Shown: positions 9,276 to 18,223, numbered from the stretch's first letter. The stretch is 64,000 bases of DNA from an uncultured Lachnospiraceae bacterium (GCA_949840805.1 CATKXR010000012.1:25203-89202); one strand, 5' to 3'. Notes: generated by a model not told the origin, from the letters alone. Translations and numbers: made by a program.

Positions 9276-9695
9276 ATGAAGGATGTAAATTGCGCGTATT
9301 GTATGCAGGGGGAATTGGTGGCGAAGTTTGCGTATCCGGTCTGTAAAATGGATACGGGATTTTTGTATGTGTTTAAGGAGCAGAGCCATCCGGGGCGTTT
9401 GATTCTTGCCCATGACAAGCATATCAGCGAGATGATCGAGCTGACAGACGAAGAGCGGAACGCATTTTTTGCGGATGTGGCAAAGGCGGCCCGGGCGATC
9501 CATAAAGTGTTCCAGCCGAACAAGGTGAATTATGGGGCTTATGGGGATACCGGCTGCCACCTGCATATGCATTTGGTTCCCAAATATGAGGGCGGCCCGG
9601 AATGGGGAGGCGTGTTCGAGATGAATCCTGGCAAGGTGCTTTTAACGGATGCGGAATATGAGGAGATTGCGGAGAAGATCCGGAAGGCGCTGTAA
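9276..9695 (+). CDS. HIT-family nucleotide hydrolase/transferase
   Basis: A 139-residue cytoplasmic protein of the histidine-triad superfamily. The catalytic triad HLHMHLV has His at about 95, 97 and 99. A CAYC pair at residues 6-9, as in the zinc-binding subset of HIT proteins, precedes the core. The family hydrolyses nucleotide phosphoramidates or dinucleoside polyphosphates; the exact substrate cannot be read from sequence. Start ATG 9276 was chosen because GAGAGGG lies 8 bases upstream; the in-frame TTG two codons earlier is too close. It has its own promoter, and the next gene follows after 63 bases in the same direction. Confidence 0.85.
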   Translation: MKDVNCAYCMQGELVAKFAYPVCKMDTGFLYVFKEQSHPGRLILAHDKHISEMIELTDEERNAFFADVAKAARAIHKVFQPNKVNYGAYGDTGCHLHMHLVPKYEGGPEWGGVFEMNPGKVLLTDAEYEEIAEKIRKAL

Positions 9696-9758
9696 GCTGT
9701 AAGCCGATAACGGTTTGCATGTCTGAACTGTTAAGATAAATATGAAGGTGAAGGTTTC

Positions 9759-11708
9759 ATGAAGTTTGTGGATTTGAAATGCCCCAATTGCGGAGGGAGA
9801 TTGATTCCGGTAGAGGGAAATCAAAAGATTGTTGCATGTGAGTACTGCAAAAGCCAGTATGTATTGGAGGACGACCGGATCATTCATTATCATATTCACC
9901 AGCATGCGGCTCCGGAGAACAACGGATATGAAACTGCAGGCACGTCATCAGACCGGTCAGGGATTTTTGCGGCGGCCGGGATTTTAGTGGGACTGGCAGT
10001 GTTGTTCGGGGTGGGGATCGGCATCAGCAGCAGAGATAAGCCGGATGTTCCTTTGTTAAACCGTTCGGCTTATTCTTCTGCAGACTCCGAAACAGAGGAA
10101 GCGGAGGAGAGAATTGTCCATTCTCCGTTTTATGGCAGTCTGGTGGAGGCGGTTTTTAGCAGGCCGGCTGAAGCGGTAAGTGCAGAGGAAAAGGAAAAGC
10201 TGCGATATATTAAGATCACCACAGACCGGAAGCGTTTTGCGGTGGATTACAGTTTTGAGGATCCCTATGAAAGTGAGACGCCGGATATCCGTCATCTGGA
10301 GCTGGAACCGGAAGACTGGGATACGGATGATCTGGCAGATTTTCCAGGGCTGGTTAAGGTGGAGTTGTCCTATAGCTGGGCGGACGGAAAGGTTTTGGAG
10401 AAGCTTGCGGACTTAAAGGGGCTGTCATGTTACGGGGCAAGTCCCGGGGAGCTGGCTCAGTGGATGGAGCCCGGGCAGCTCATGGAGCTTAGGCTGGACA
10501 GGCCTGCGGATCTGGAAGGACTTTCGGCTTTTGAGAATCTGGAAATCCTGGTTCTGAAGGATGTAGTGTCGCCGGATATCCGGCAGTTGGCGTCCATGAA
10601 GAATCTTCGTTCTCTTTCGATTGTGGAAGAAGTAAATGGCTCGGATCCTTTTTCAGATTCTTCCGAGTCTCGTACTCTGACGGATTATTCGGCCGTTTCC
10701 GTGCTGGAAGGGCTTGAGTATCTGGAACTGGAATCGTCTGCTGTCCGGGATGTGGGGTTTTTAAGTTCTCTTAAAAGCCTTACCGAACTGTCTCTTGCAG
10801 AGACGGAGGCCATCAGCCTGGAACCGTTGGCGGGGCTTTCCGGCCTGACGGCGCTGAGTATTAAGGGAAATGATTCTGTAAAGGATTATGGCTGCATAGG
10901 AAAGCTGACAGGGTTAAAAAGCCTTACCATTGATAAAGGCACTTCTCAGCCGGATCCGGAGCTGTCTTCCCTTGTGCAGTTGGAGAAGCTGGATATCAGC
11001 GGTTTTATGTCGGTAGGTGTTCTGGGGAAACTAAAGAGCCTGAAGGAGTTATCGGTTCACGGATGCAATATTGATGAAATTCAGGCGCTGTCTGCACTGT
11101 CCGGACTGGAAAAGCTGTCTTGTTATTCTGTGTGGACTTATGCCAATCCTCTTAGAAACGTCAGCTTTCTGGACGGAATGACAAGTCTCAGGTACCTTGA
11201 TTTTTGCGGAAACCAAAATAAGGACAGTTGGAGCGGATATGGAAACAAGATGGAAATCTACGGAGATATTTCCAATGTGTTGAACCATAAGGGGCTGGAG
11301 GAACTGTATTTAAATGAATGTCTGTTTGGCCTTAACTTTGATAAACTGGCTGATAATCCTTCTCTGAAGGTGCTGCAGATGAAGGAGGTCAGCCTGAAGA
11401 AGAATATCAGGGTAGAGTCCTATGCCGGTATGACGGATATCTGGTATGATGACGTATCTATGGATGAACATATTCAGTTCCTGACCCATTATCCTGGCCT
11501 TACGGAGCTTTATTTAGACGGGAACCAGCTTACTTCCGTCGGTTTTGCGGCCGAATTGAAAAATCTGGAGCGCCTGGGAATCCACAACAACTATGTGACG
11601 GACCTGACACCTTTAAACCAGGCGGAGAAGCTGAGATATCTGGATGTCCGTGAAAATCCCATAAACAATACGGTTCAGGCGGATGATTCGGTGGAAATAT
11701 TGAAATAA
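9759..11708 (+). CDS. Zinc-ribbon, single-pass membrane protein with leucine-rich repeats
   Basis: A 649-residue protein with three parts. The N-terminal zinc ribbon has Cys pairs CPNC (8, 11) and CEYC (27, 30). One transmembrane helix lies at about 66-90. A long domain of leucine-rich repeats of about 21-24 residues (for example LKNLERLGIHNNYVTDLTPL near the end) runs from about 200 to the C terminus. Such a zinc-ribbon/TM/LRR order suggests a cytoplasmic zinc finger and an exposed LRR ligand-binding surface. No wall-sorting motif is present. The start ATG follows a purine-rich GAAGGTGAAGG. Its partner is unknown. The next gene begins 30 bases later. Confidence 0.72.
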   Translation: MKFVDLKCPNCGGRLIPVEGNQKIVACEYCKSQYVLEDDRIIHYHIHQHAAPENNGYETAGTSSDRSGIFAAAGILVGLAVLFGVGIGISSRDKPDVPLLNRSAYSSADSETEEAEERIVHSPFYGSLVEAVFSRPAEAVSAEEKEKLRYIKITTDRKRFAVDYSFEDPYESETPDIRHLELEPEDWDTDDLADFPGLVKVELSYSWADGKVLEKLADLKGLSCYGASPGELAQWMEPGQLMELRLDRPADLEGLSAFENLEILVLKDVVSPDIRQLASMKNLRSLSIVEEVNGSDPFSDSSESRTLTDYSAVSVLEGLEYLELESSAVRDVGFLSSLKSLTELSLAETEAISLEPLAGLSGLTALSIKGNDSVKDYGCIGKLTGLKSLTIDKGTSQPDPELSSLVQLEKLDISGFMSVGVLGKLKSLKELSVHGCNIDEIQALSALSGLEKLSCYSVWTYANPLRNVSFLDGMTSLRYLDFCGNQNKDSWSGYGNKMEIYGDISNVLNHKGLEELYLNECLFGLNFDKLADNPSLKVLQMKEVSLKKNIRVESYAGMTDIWYDDVSMDEHIQFLTHYPGLTELYLDGNQLTSVGFAAELKNLERLGIHNNYVTDLTPLNQAEKLRYLDVRENPINNTVQADDSVEILK

Positions 11709-11738
11709 GGGCAGAGAAGACGCAAGGGAGGCGTTTGT

Positions 11739-12038
11739 ATGGGACAGGAAAGGACAGGGGAAGGCCCGGCAAAAAACGGCAGTGACAGTGACAGCCGGAT
11801 CGCCGTAGTCGGGATTATTATAGAAAATCCTGACCAGGCAGGGGCTGTAAATGAGATCCTGCATCAGTATAATCGTTACATTATTGGGCGTATGGGTCTT
11901 CCTTACCGGGAGAAGCAGGTGAATATCATCAGTGTCGTGCTGGATGCTCCTTCCGATGTGATCAGTGCCATGTCAGGAAAATTGGGGCGGCTTCCGGAAG
12001 TCAGCTCGAAGGCACTGTACTCACGGCAGAAAAGTTAA
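11739..12038 (+). CDS. TM1266-family putative regulator (iron-only hydrogenase system regulator type)
   Basis: A 99-residue cytoplasmic protein. After a charged N-terminal 18 residues it has a ferredoxin-like/ACT-type fold pattern (IAVVGIIIENPDQAG, then IISVVLDAP, then a final LPEVSSKALYS). This matches the TM1266 family, often annotated as iron-only hydrogenase system regulator. No hydrogenase or maturase gene is present here, so the family name should not be taken as proof of role. It is preceded by GGGAGGCG and followed by an intrinsic terminator. Confidence 0.7.
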   Translation: MGQERTGEGPAKNGSDSDSRIAVVGIIIENPDQAGAVNEILHQYNRYIIGRMGLPYREKQVNIISVVLDAPSDVISAMSGKLGRLPEVSSKALYSRQKS

Positions 12039-12082
12039 TAGGGAATCGTCCTGTTTTATATATTGACAGGGCAGGAAGAACA

Positions 12083-12120
12083 GAGACCGGGATCCGTTTT
12101 CAGGATCCGGTTTCTTTTTT
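12083..12120 (+). terminator. Intrinsic terminator after the TM1266-like gene
   Basis: GAGACCGGGATCC pairs with GGATCCGGTTTC (one bulged G) around a short GTTTTCA loop and is followed by a run of seven T. Confidence 0.8.
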
Positions 12121-12159
12121 TGTTTTTTGGTTCTTTAAGAATGATCAGATCCGAACGCT

Positions 12160-12759
12160 TTAAAATCGGGCAGAGCGGATGGTTTCCCGGGCAAGCTGCC
12201 GGGGACAGAAATCCAGACAGTCATAATTGAAGTTTTGTTCTCCTGCATCGATCATTGCCTGACGAATCTGGTTTAGGGAGCTTGGACAGCGAGAACAGAA
12301 GCCTAAGACAGGGATTTGAAGTACGTCCTCCAACAGGCGGAGGTCGATTTCAATTCCTTTTTTTTCGGATTCGTCACAAAAATTGATACAGAGAACCAGA
12401 GGTATATTGTTGTCCTTGATAAAATCCTGTGAGATGATTTTTTTCAGAAGATTCAGGTCACGCTCTAAGCGCGCGGCATCGCAGGTCATCAGGATCATCT
12501 GTGTCTTTTGAGGACAGTCTTTTTCCCAGGCGCTTTTTTCTGCCTCCGAACAGGTGACAGGGAAACATGCATCTGGAAAGAGCGTCAGCAGATAAGTCTG
12601 ATGATTCATAAAAAATTTCCCCTGGGTTTTGGCTTCTGTTTTATCATGCCGGCTTTCCGTGTTCTGGGGTATGCCCGTCAGCCCGGTGAAAACGGCAGTT
12701 TTTCCTGTATCAGGATTTCCTACAAGGGTGACGGATACGGCAGTTTTTTCTTCATTCAT
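12160..12759 (-). CDS. Orphan FeoB-like G-domain protein
   Basis: A 199-residue protein that resembles only the N-terminal GTPase domain of the ferrous-iron transporter FeoB. It has a P-loop GNPDTGKT (14-21), a Walker-B/G3 region that is degenerate (no DxxG), and a recognisable FeoB-type segment INFCDESEKKGIEID that replaces the usual NxxDE-KRGI motif. No transmembrane part of FeoB follows, and no FeoA is nearby. Seven or more Cys residues are unusual for a bacterial G domain. It might be a decayed remnant or a regulatory G protein; GTP turnover is uncertain. Start ATG 12759 has AGGT about 9 bases upstream. Confidence 0.6.
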   Translation of the reverse strand: MNEEKTAVSVTLVGNPDTGKTAVFTGLTGIPQNTESRHDKTEAKTQGKFFMNHQTYLLTLFPDACFPVTCSEAEKSAWEKDCPQKTQMILMTCDAARLERDLNLLKKIISQDFIKDNNIPLVLCINFCDESEKKGIEIDLRLLEDVLQIPVLGFCSRCPSSLNQIRQAMIDAGEQNFNYDCLDFCPRQLARETIRSARF

Positions 12760-12994
12760 AAAAAATACCTGTTAATGAAAACTCTTACAGATAATTATGT
12801 GAAAAAGGTTTGGCAGGTGCCTGCCTTCTGGTGTCCGGCAAAAATAATAAAGGATTTTAAAGGGTATCTGGCAGGTATAATTGGAAATGACTGTAGGTTT
12901 TGCCAACGTTCTCCTAGATATTTTCCATGAATTATGTGTTATGATGTTTTTGTAACAGAAATGTAATATATTAGAAACATAAGGAGGAAATGCC
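12760..12994. other. Divergent intergenic region
   Basis: The 235 bases between the FeoB-like gene (minus) and the CAP gene (plus) are AT-rich and must hold both promoters. No pair of boxes is close enough to consensus to call with confidence. The ribosome site AAGGAGG at 12981-12987 belongs to the CAP gene. Confidence 0.4.
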
Positions 12995-13981
12995 ATGAGA
13001 AAATTACCGTTTTATGTGTGTGCCGCTGTATTTGCTGTCGGAAGTATGACGAGCACGGCTTATGGAATGACTGCCAGGACATGTAATATTTCGGGAGGAA
13101 AGGGGGTGGTCATAGGCGGAAGCTATGGAAATGACTGGTCTTTCGGAAACGGAAATTGTGGAAGCGGCTGGTCTTTCGGAAGCGGAAATTGTGGAAATGG
13201 CTGGTCTTTCGGAAATGGGAATTATGGAAATGACTGGTCTTTCGGAAACGGAAATTGTGGAAACGGAGGGTCATTTGGAAACGGGAGCTGTGGAAATGAC
13301 TGGTCTTTCGGAAACGGGAATTGTGGAAATGACTGGTCTTTCGGAAATGAGAATTGTGGAAATGACTGGTCTTTCGGAAACGGAAACTGCGGCAACGACT
13401 GGTTCTTTGGCGATGGAGATAAACAACCGGTTATCCCGGATAAGCCAGATGTGCCGGATACTCCTGATGATTCGGACAAGCCTGTCCTGCCAGATCCTCC
13501 TGGTGATTCTAATAAACCTGACGTGCCAGATAAACCAGGTAAACCGGATAAGCCAGACAAACCTGATAAAGAGGAGCCGGTACAGCCGGGAGACGGCAGT
13601 TCTCAAGATGCATACGCGGCCCAGGTAGTGAAGCTGGTCAATGAGGAGCGGGCTAAGGCAGGGCTTTCTGCACTCCGATTACATACGGCAGCAGAAGGGG
13701 CGGCTATGGTACGCGCAAAGGAGATCGAGAGAAGCTTTTCCCATACCCGTCCGGATGGAAGCGATTTTTACACAGTATTGAAAGCGGCGGGTATTACCTA
13801 TCAGTCGGCTGGTGAAAATATTGCTTATGGACAGACAAGCCCTGAACAGGTTATGAATGCCTGGATGAACAGTTCCGGCCACAGGGCGAATATTTTAAAC
13901 GGAAATTATACCTCCATTGCGGTTGCTCATTATCAGAGCGGGGCGGGAGTGGATTATTGGGTGCAGTTGTTCCTGAAATAG
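12995..13981 (+). CDS. Secreted CAP/SCP-domain protein with an 11-residue repeat region
   Basis: A 328-residue secreted protein. A signal peptide (residues 1-24) is followed by nine tandem 11-residue repeats of the type CGNDWSFGNGN (about 44-142), then a Pro/Asp/Lys linker built of PDKP units (about 145-200), then a CAP domain (about 205-328). The CAP domain keeps VNEERAKAGL, FSHTRPDGS, GENIAYG, WMNSSGHRANIL and the terminal YWVQLF, the full YkwD-like signature. Bacterial CAP proteins are common in clostridia and spore-formers, but their biochemical role is unsettled. AAGGAGG lies 8 bases before ATG. The Gly/Asn/Trp repeats with Cys are unusual and probably form an extended or wall-embedded stalk. 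Confidence 0.85.
   Translation: MRKLPFYVCAAVFAVGSMTSTAYGMTARTCNISGGKGVVIGGSYGNDWSFGNGNCGSGWSFGSGNCGNGWSFGNGNYGNDWSFGNGNCGNGGSFGNGSCGNDWSFGNGNCGNDWSFGNENCGNDWSFGNGNCGNDWFFGDGDKQPVIPDKPDVPDTPDDSDKPVLPDPPGDSNKPDVPDKPGKPDKPDKPDKEEPVQPGDGSSQDAYAAQVVKLVNEERAKAGLSALRLHTAAEGAAMVRAKEIERSFSHTRPDGSDFYTVLKAAGITYQSAGENIAYGQTSPEQVMNAWMNSSGHRANILNGNYTSIAVAHYQSGAGVDYWVQLFLK
13124..13420 (+). repeat. Nine tandem 33-bp coding repeats
   Basis: Nine consecutive 33-bp units inside the CAP gene, each encoding 11 residues with the core GNDWSFGNGN. Several adjacent units are nearly identical at the DNA level, so copy number may vary by slippage or recombination. Confidence 0.9.
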
Positions 13982-14006
13982 CAGGGGTGTGGTGTTGGTT
14001 AGTGTG

Positions 14007-14119
14007 ATTCCGGAAGGTCCGCCTGGTCTGTTTCCCGGGGTACGGGTAACAGACCAGGCTGTGTTATCGGCTGCTTTATGGGGCAAAGCCTTCTTCTCCT
14101 GCGGACCTTTCGGAAGAAT
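14007..14119. repeat. Nested inverted repeats between the CAP gene and the recombinase gene
   Basis: An outer imperfect pair runs from ATTCCGGAAGGTCCGC (14007-14022) to GCGGACCTTTCGGAAGAAT (14101-14119). An inner perfect pair is CCTGGTCTGTT (14022-14032) and AACAGACCAGG (14048-14058). The two genes converge here, so a bidirectional terminator is the simplest explanation, although no T-tract follows. The rest of the 13982-14186 interval holds nothing recognisable. Confidence 0.7.
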
Positions 14120-14186
14120 CCTTAACTTAACAATATCGCCCTACGGACAGTAATGCGCAATAAGCTACAAATGACGGATAATCCGA

Positions 14187-14993
14187 TTACCAGTCCACAA
14201 CCTGGTTAATGATATTTTGCTGCTCTGTGCTGGTCTTTCTCAAATAAATCCGCGTAGTTTCGATGCTTTCATGGCCCATCAGGTCCGCCAGCATGGAGAT
14301 ATCATTATATCTTTCCAGAAAACTTTTGGCAAAACGATGGCGGAAAGAGTGGGGATAGATTACTGCCGGGTCCAGTCCGTACCGGGTGGCGAATTTTTTT
14401 AACTGCCCGGCAATGCCACGGGAAGTGATGCGGTCGCCATACTTGTTGACAAAAATGAAACCGCTTTGTTTATCATTTTCTGTAAGCCATCCAAGGGCTT
14501 CTTTTTTTAAACTGGAGGGGATATAGATTCTTCGCAGTTTTCCGCCTTTGGAATAGAGATCCAAGTAACCGATTTTAACATGCTCTGATTTGATTTGAAC
14601 TAATTCACTTACACGGGCGCCGGTAGCAGCCAGGAAACGCACCACAAAATACCAGTACATTTCCCCGTCCTGTTTCAGACGGTTTTTGAAATAGAGGTAA
14701 TCGGCTTCACTGATTACATTTTCAAGGAAAGGTTTTTGCTGAACTTTTATGGTGGCCAGTTTCCATTGTTCTTTGTGGATGCTTTCCAGATAACAGTTTA
14801 TAGCGCGGATTCTTAAGTTCACTGTCTGCGGCTTGTAATTTTCGATCAGGTATACTTTGTAATCCCGCAGATTTTTGCGAGTGAAGCTTTCATCATATCG
14901 TTTATTATACTGGTTGACAGCATACAAATACGATATGATGGTGTTTTGTGATAAACCTTGTCCTCTCAAGTACTCTTCAAATGCTTCTGTCAT
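14187..14993 (-). CDS. Tyrosine recombinase (phage-integrase family)
   Basis: A 268-residue protein with an N-terminal SAM-like DNA-binding domain (about 1-85) and a catalytic domain (about 95-268). All six catalytic residues are in place: R127 (ATGARVSEL), K149 (SKGGK), H215 and R218 (HSFRHRFA), H241 (LMGHESIETT) and Y250. The length and lack of an extra N-terminal arm-binding domain suggest an XerC/D-like or site-specific inversion-type enzyme rather than a lambda-type integrase. No excisionase, phage or conjugation gene adjoins it. ATG follows AAAGGAG. Possible substrate sites are the nested inverted repeats just downstream of the gene. Confidence 0.88.
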   Translation of the reverse strand: MTEAFEEYLRGQGLSQNTIISYLYAVNQYNKRYDESFTRKNLRDYKVYLIENYKPQTVNLRIRAINCYLESIHKEQWKLATIKVQQKPFLENVISEADYLYFKNRLKQDGEMYWYFVVRFLAATGARVSELVQIKSEHVKIGYLDLYSKGGKLRRIYIPSSLKKEALGWLTENDKQSGFIFVNKYGDRITSRGIAGQLKKFATRYGLDPAVIYPHSFRHRFAKSFLERYNDISMLADLMGHESIETTRIYLRKTSTEQQNIINQVVDW

Positions 14994-15138
14994 AATTTTT
15001 CTCCTTTGTATTTTTTATTCGCGATAATTAACAGAAGTTTTTCTGAACTTAGATAATATATCGCCCTTTTATTCTACAATTAGTGCGAAAAAAAAGGAGA
15101 AACCATTTTTGGCAAATAGTTGAAAGAAATGAGAGCAG

Positions 15139-15191
15139 AAAAAGCTGCTGTACCGGATTTTTTGGAAAACTTCGGTACAGCAGCTTTTTTT
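15139..15191 (-). terminator. Intrinsic terminator of the histidine-kinase gene
   Basis: A perfect inverted repeat, AGCTGCTGTACCG at 15143-15155 and its complement at 15173-15185, is flanked by A-runs on one side and T-runs on the other. It works as a terminator on the minus strand after the kinase gene and could also act on the plus strand. Confidence 0.85.
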
Positions 15192-15232
15192 AACCGGTTA
15201 TATTTGCAAGGCAGAAGGTCATGGAAAATGTA

Positions 15233-18223
15233 TTATTTTGTAAAATCCGATTCTGACGGCGTGATCCATTTTTGTAAAACAGCTTCCAGACGTTCAAGAA
15301 CCACCGGTTTGGATATATGGTCATTCATGCCGGAGTCTTTTGATTTTCTGATGTCATCCGAAAAAGCATCTGCAGTCATGGCAATAATCGGGATGTTTTT
15401 CAAATCCTGCCTGCCGGATGAACGGATTGCTCGGGTAGTTTCATATCCGTTCATAACCGGCATTTGAATGTCCATAAAAATCAAGTCATAATAGCCCGGT
15501 TCTTTTTCCAGGACGCGGTCAACCGCAAGCCGTCCGTTCAGGGCCGTTTCTACCTGAATCCCTACAATGTGCAATAGTTCCTGGGCCACTTCAATGTTGA
15601 TTTCATTGTCTTCTGCAAGAAGTACCCTCTTGCCGGAAAAATCCTGCTGTTTAAAGGTTTCGAGGACGCTGGACGTTTCTTTTTGTGTGTCCTGGCCCAA
15701 CACGTTCTGCAGTACCCGGATCAGTTTAGACTTAAACATTGGCTTGCTGATAAAAGCGTCCACGCCCGCCTCTTTGGCTTCTGCCTCGATATCTGTCCAG
15801 TCATAGGCTGACAGGATAATGATCGGAATATGGCCGCTTACGGATCTTCGGATTTCTTTTGCTGTTTCAAGTCCGTTCCTGCCAGGCATTTTCCAGTCCA
15901 GGATTATGGCGGAGAATTCCATATGTTCCCTGGCGGCCGCGGTGATACGGCTTATGGCGCTGTCCCCGTCAAGCACATATTCCCCGTTCATACCAAGGCC
16001 CCGCAAGATCTCACAGGTGCATTCACAGGCGTATTCCTCATCATCCACAACCAGAACAGGAAGGGAAACCAGGGAGTCCATATATTCTGGTGTAATGTCA
16101 TCCAGCTTCAGATGAACTATGACGGTGAACTTAGAACCTTTGCCGAGGACGCTTTCTACCTTGATGTCGCCATCCATCATGCGTGCAATATTGACTGCAA
16201 TGGACATTCCAAGGCCGGTTCCCTCGATTTTGCTGCCGCTTGAATTTGCTGCTCGGGAAAAGGGTTCAAAGATTTTTTCGATATATTCCTGCTCCATGCC
16301 TATGCCGGTATCTTCAAAGGCAAATTCATAGCAGCCTCTGTCTCTGATATGAGACTGTTTTTCTTCAATATGCATGGTAATGCAGCCGCCCGGCGGTGTG
16401 AATTTTACGGCATTGCCCATAATATTCATAAAAATCTGCTGAAGATGCTGCTCGTCGCCGATCACATTTTCATGTTCAAGTTTTGCAATATGGACATCCA
16501 GTTTAAGCTGTTTGGCAATTACCTGTGAATGAAAAACGGTTAAAATACTGTCAATGGTGTCAGATAAGTTGAAGGCTTCTTCGGTCAGGCTGACCTTGCC
16601 GCTTTCGATTCTGCTCATATCCAGAACGTCGTTGATCAGTCCAAGCAGATGCCTGCCGGAAACCGTGATTTTGCCAAGGGCGTCCAGGACACGGTTTTTT
16701 TCGTCTATATGCATGGCCGCGATGGATGTCATGCCCAAAATAGCGTTCATTGGGGTGCGGATATCATGACTCATTCTGGACAAAAAATCGCTTTTGGCAC
16801 GGCTTGCCGCCTCTGCACGCGCCACCGCCAGAGTAAGCATTTGCTTTTGTTCTTCTTCTTTCCTGATCAGATCGTCAATACTGCGGATCGCCATGGTAAA
16901 CGCCGACAATTTTCCGTCCTTTTTTTCTGTAACAGTAACCGAGATGGAACACCATTCATATCCTTTGCCACTGTTTTCCCGCTTGTTTACATCAAACATG
17001 CTTCTCCTAAACTGAAGCTCTATATGATCGCGTTCTTCAAGCTTTTTTATAATGTTGGAAAGATCCAGGAATTCGGCAACCAGCCCGCAGTCTTCCTCCG
17101 CCACGACTCCATATTTGAAAAGGTCCGTTACTTCTTTTTCATAAGAGCTGCGCCGTGGCTTTCCATCGGCTCCCAGGGGATAAATAGTATCACAGCTTTC
17201 CTTTTTTATATCAATGTAATATATGGCCCGGCATGCCCGTACCGTACTGTTCATTGCATTTTGGTAAACAAAGTATTCCTTTTCCCGCTGTTCGTTCCTG
17301 TACTCACGGATGGATTGGAAAAGAATCAGGACAATGCCAAAGCAGATCAGCATAAAGCTGATATTGCGGAACATATCGGAGCCGGAAAGGATTTCATCTT
17401 TTGGAATGGTCAGAATCCCTGTCCATCCGTTCTCCATATGATGAAAAAATACATTACGGATAATTCCGTCTGATCCTTTAATATTTTCCGATACATGGTT
17501 TGCCGTTTCACAGACTGCGTTTTCTCTGTAATTGTCCACTACCTTCTGTAATTTTTCCTGTCCGTAATTCCATGAAGACAAATAGTACAGGAGAGTTCCC
17601 TCCTTGTCTACTAAGAAATAGGAGGACTGCTCCGGCAGGGTTATGTCCTGGCCGTTTATGTCAAAACAGGCCGGCTTCATGTCAATGGCAAGAAAACTTC
17701 CGGTCTCAGGAATGATCTTACACATGGTCACTACCGGAAGCTTTGTCAGCACATCCGTGTAAACAGGTGAAATATAAGTTTCTCCGTTTGCCGCAACCGC
17801 TCCCTGATACCATTCCTGCTTTGCAATGTCATAGTCTGCCATGGCCTCGATTTCAGGAACGGTTGACACCAGGGCGCTGCTGTCATATATTCTGCCATAA
17901 GTCTGGATTTTGTCTTTGCCGTATATGTCAGTCAGGCCTTCCATAAAAGGGTAAAGTCCTTCACGAAGATCTGCCGGTGAAATGCCTGCCCGTTCACGTT
18001 CTGCAACATAATTCGTGCAGATATTCAAAACGGCTTCACAGGTTTTTATATTCTGCTCCTCTGTGGAGGAATAATTTTTCACCAGTGATAATCCCATTTC
18101 ATTCGTATTCTTCCATAAAATATTGCGCATAATGTGGGTACAGCAAATGAGCGCTAAAATGAAAGCAACAAGAATAATGATACTGCTCCACATTCTGCCG
18201 GATAATGACTTTTTCCTGATCAT
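15233..18223 (-). CDS. Hybrid sensor histidine kinase with two receiver domains
   Basis: A 996-residue membrane kinase. It has a short N-terminal TM helix, an extracellular Cache-like sensor (about 40-280), a second TM helix at about 285-305, and a PAS-like region. A HisKA domain follows with the phosphorylated His at about 486 (SRMSHDIRTPMN), then HATPase_c with N-box and GTGLGMS, then two receiver domains. Both receivers keep their phospho-acceptor Asp (about 776 in ILDWKMPG, about 918 in FMDIQMP) and Lys. No HPt domain or DNA-binding response regulator is adjacent, so the phosphorelay partner lies elsewhere. Start ATG 18223 was chosen because AGAGG lies 8 bases upstream; GTG 18232 would overlap the ribosome site. 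It lies 41 bases after the VanW gene and may be co-transcribed with it. Confidence 0.88.
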   Translation of the reverse strand: MIRKKSLSGRMWSSIIILVAFILALICCTHIMRNILWKNTNEMGLSLVKNYSSTEEQNIKTCEAVLNICTNYVAERERAGISPADLREGLYPFMEGLTDIYGKDKIQTYGRIYDSSALVSTVPEIEAMADYDIAKQEWYQGAVAANGETYISPVYTDVLTKLPVVTMCKIIPETGSFLAIDMKPACFDINGQDITLPEQSSYFLVDKEGTLLYYLSSWNYGQEKLQKVVDNYRENAVCETANHVSENIKGSDGIIRNVFFHHMENGWTGILTIPKDEILSGSDMFRNISFMLICFGIVLILFQSIREYRNEQREKEYFVYQNAMNSTVRACRAIYYIDIKKESCDTIYPLGADGKPRRSSYEKEVTDLFKYGVVAEEDCGLVAEFLDLSNIIKKLEERDHIELQFRRSMFDVNKRENSGKGYEWCSISVTVTEKKDGKLSAFTMAIRSIDDLIRKEEEQKQMLTLAVARAEAASRAKSDFLSRMSHDIRTPMNAILGMTSIAAMHIDEKNRVLDALGKITVSGRHLLGLINDVLDMSRIESGKVSLTEEAFNLSDTIDSILTVFHSQVIAKQLKLDVHIAKLEHENVIGDEQHLQQIFMNIMGNAVKFTPPGGCITMHIEEKQSHIRDRGCYEFAFEDTGIGMEQEYIEKIFEPFSRAANSSGSKIEGTGLGMSIAVNIARMMDGDIKVESVLGKGSKFTVIVHLKLDDITPEYMDSLVSLPVLVVDDEEYACECTCEILRGLGMNGEYVLDGDSAISRITAAAREHMEFSAIILDWKMPGRNGLETAKEIRRSVSGHIPIIILSAYDWTDIEAEAKEAGVDAFISKPMFKSKLIRVLQNVLGQDTQKETSSVLETFKQQDFSGKRVLLAEDNEINIEVAQELLHIVGIQVETALNGRLAVDRVLEKEPGYYDLIFMDIQMPVMNGYETTRAIRSSGRQDLKNIPIIAMTADAFSDDIRKSKDSGMNDHISKPVVLERLEAVLQKWITPSESDFTK

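Noticed and set aside
13124..13420. CRISPR-like regular repeats
   Set aside because: The period is 33 bp without unique spacers, and the repeats encode an 11-residue protein repeat in frame.
13222..13606. Minus-strand frames over the CAP gene with regular Pro/Phe/Ser repeats
   Set aside because: They are shadows of the plus-strand 33-bp repeats; they have no ribosome site and the plus strand encodes a complete CAP protein.
15120..15467. Plus-strand 115-codon frame upstream of the kinase stop
   Set aside because: It runs through the terminator hairpin and the antisense of the receiver domain; no ribosome site and no protein features.
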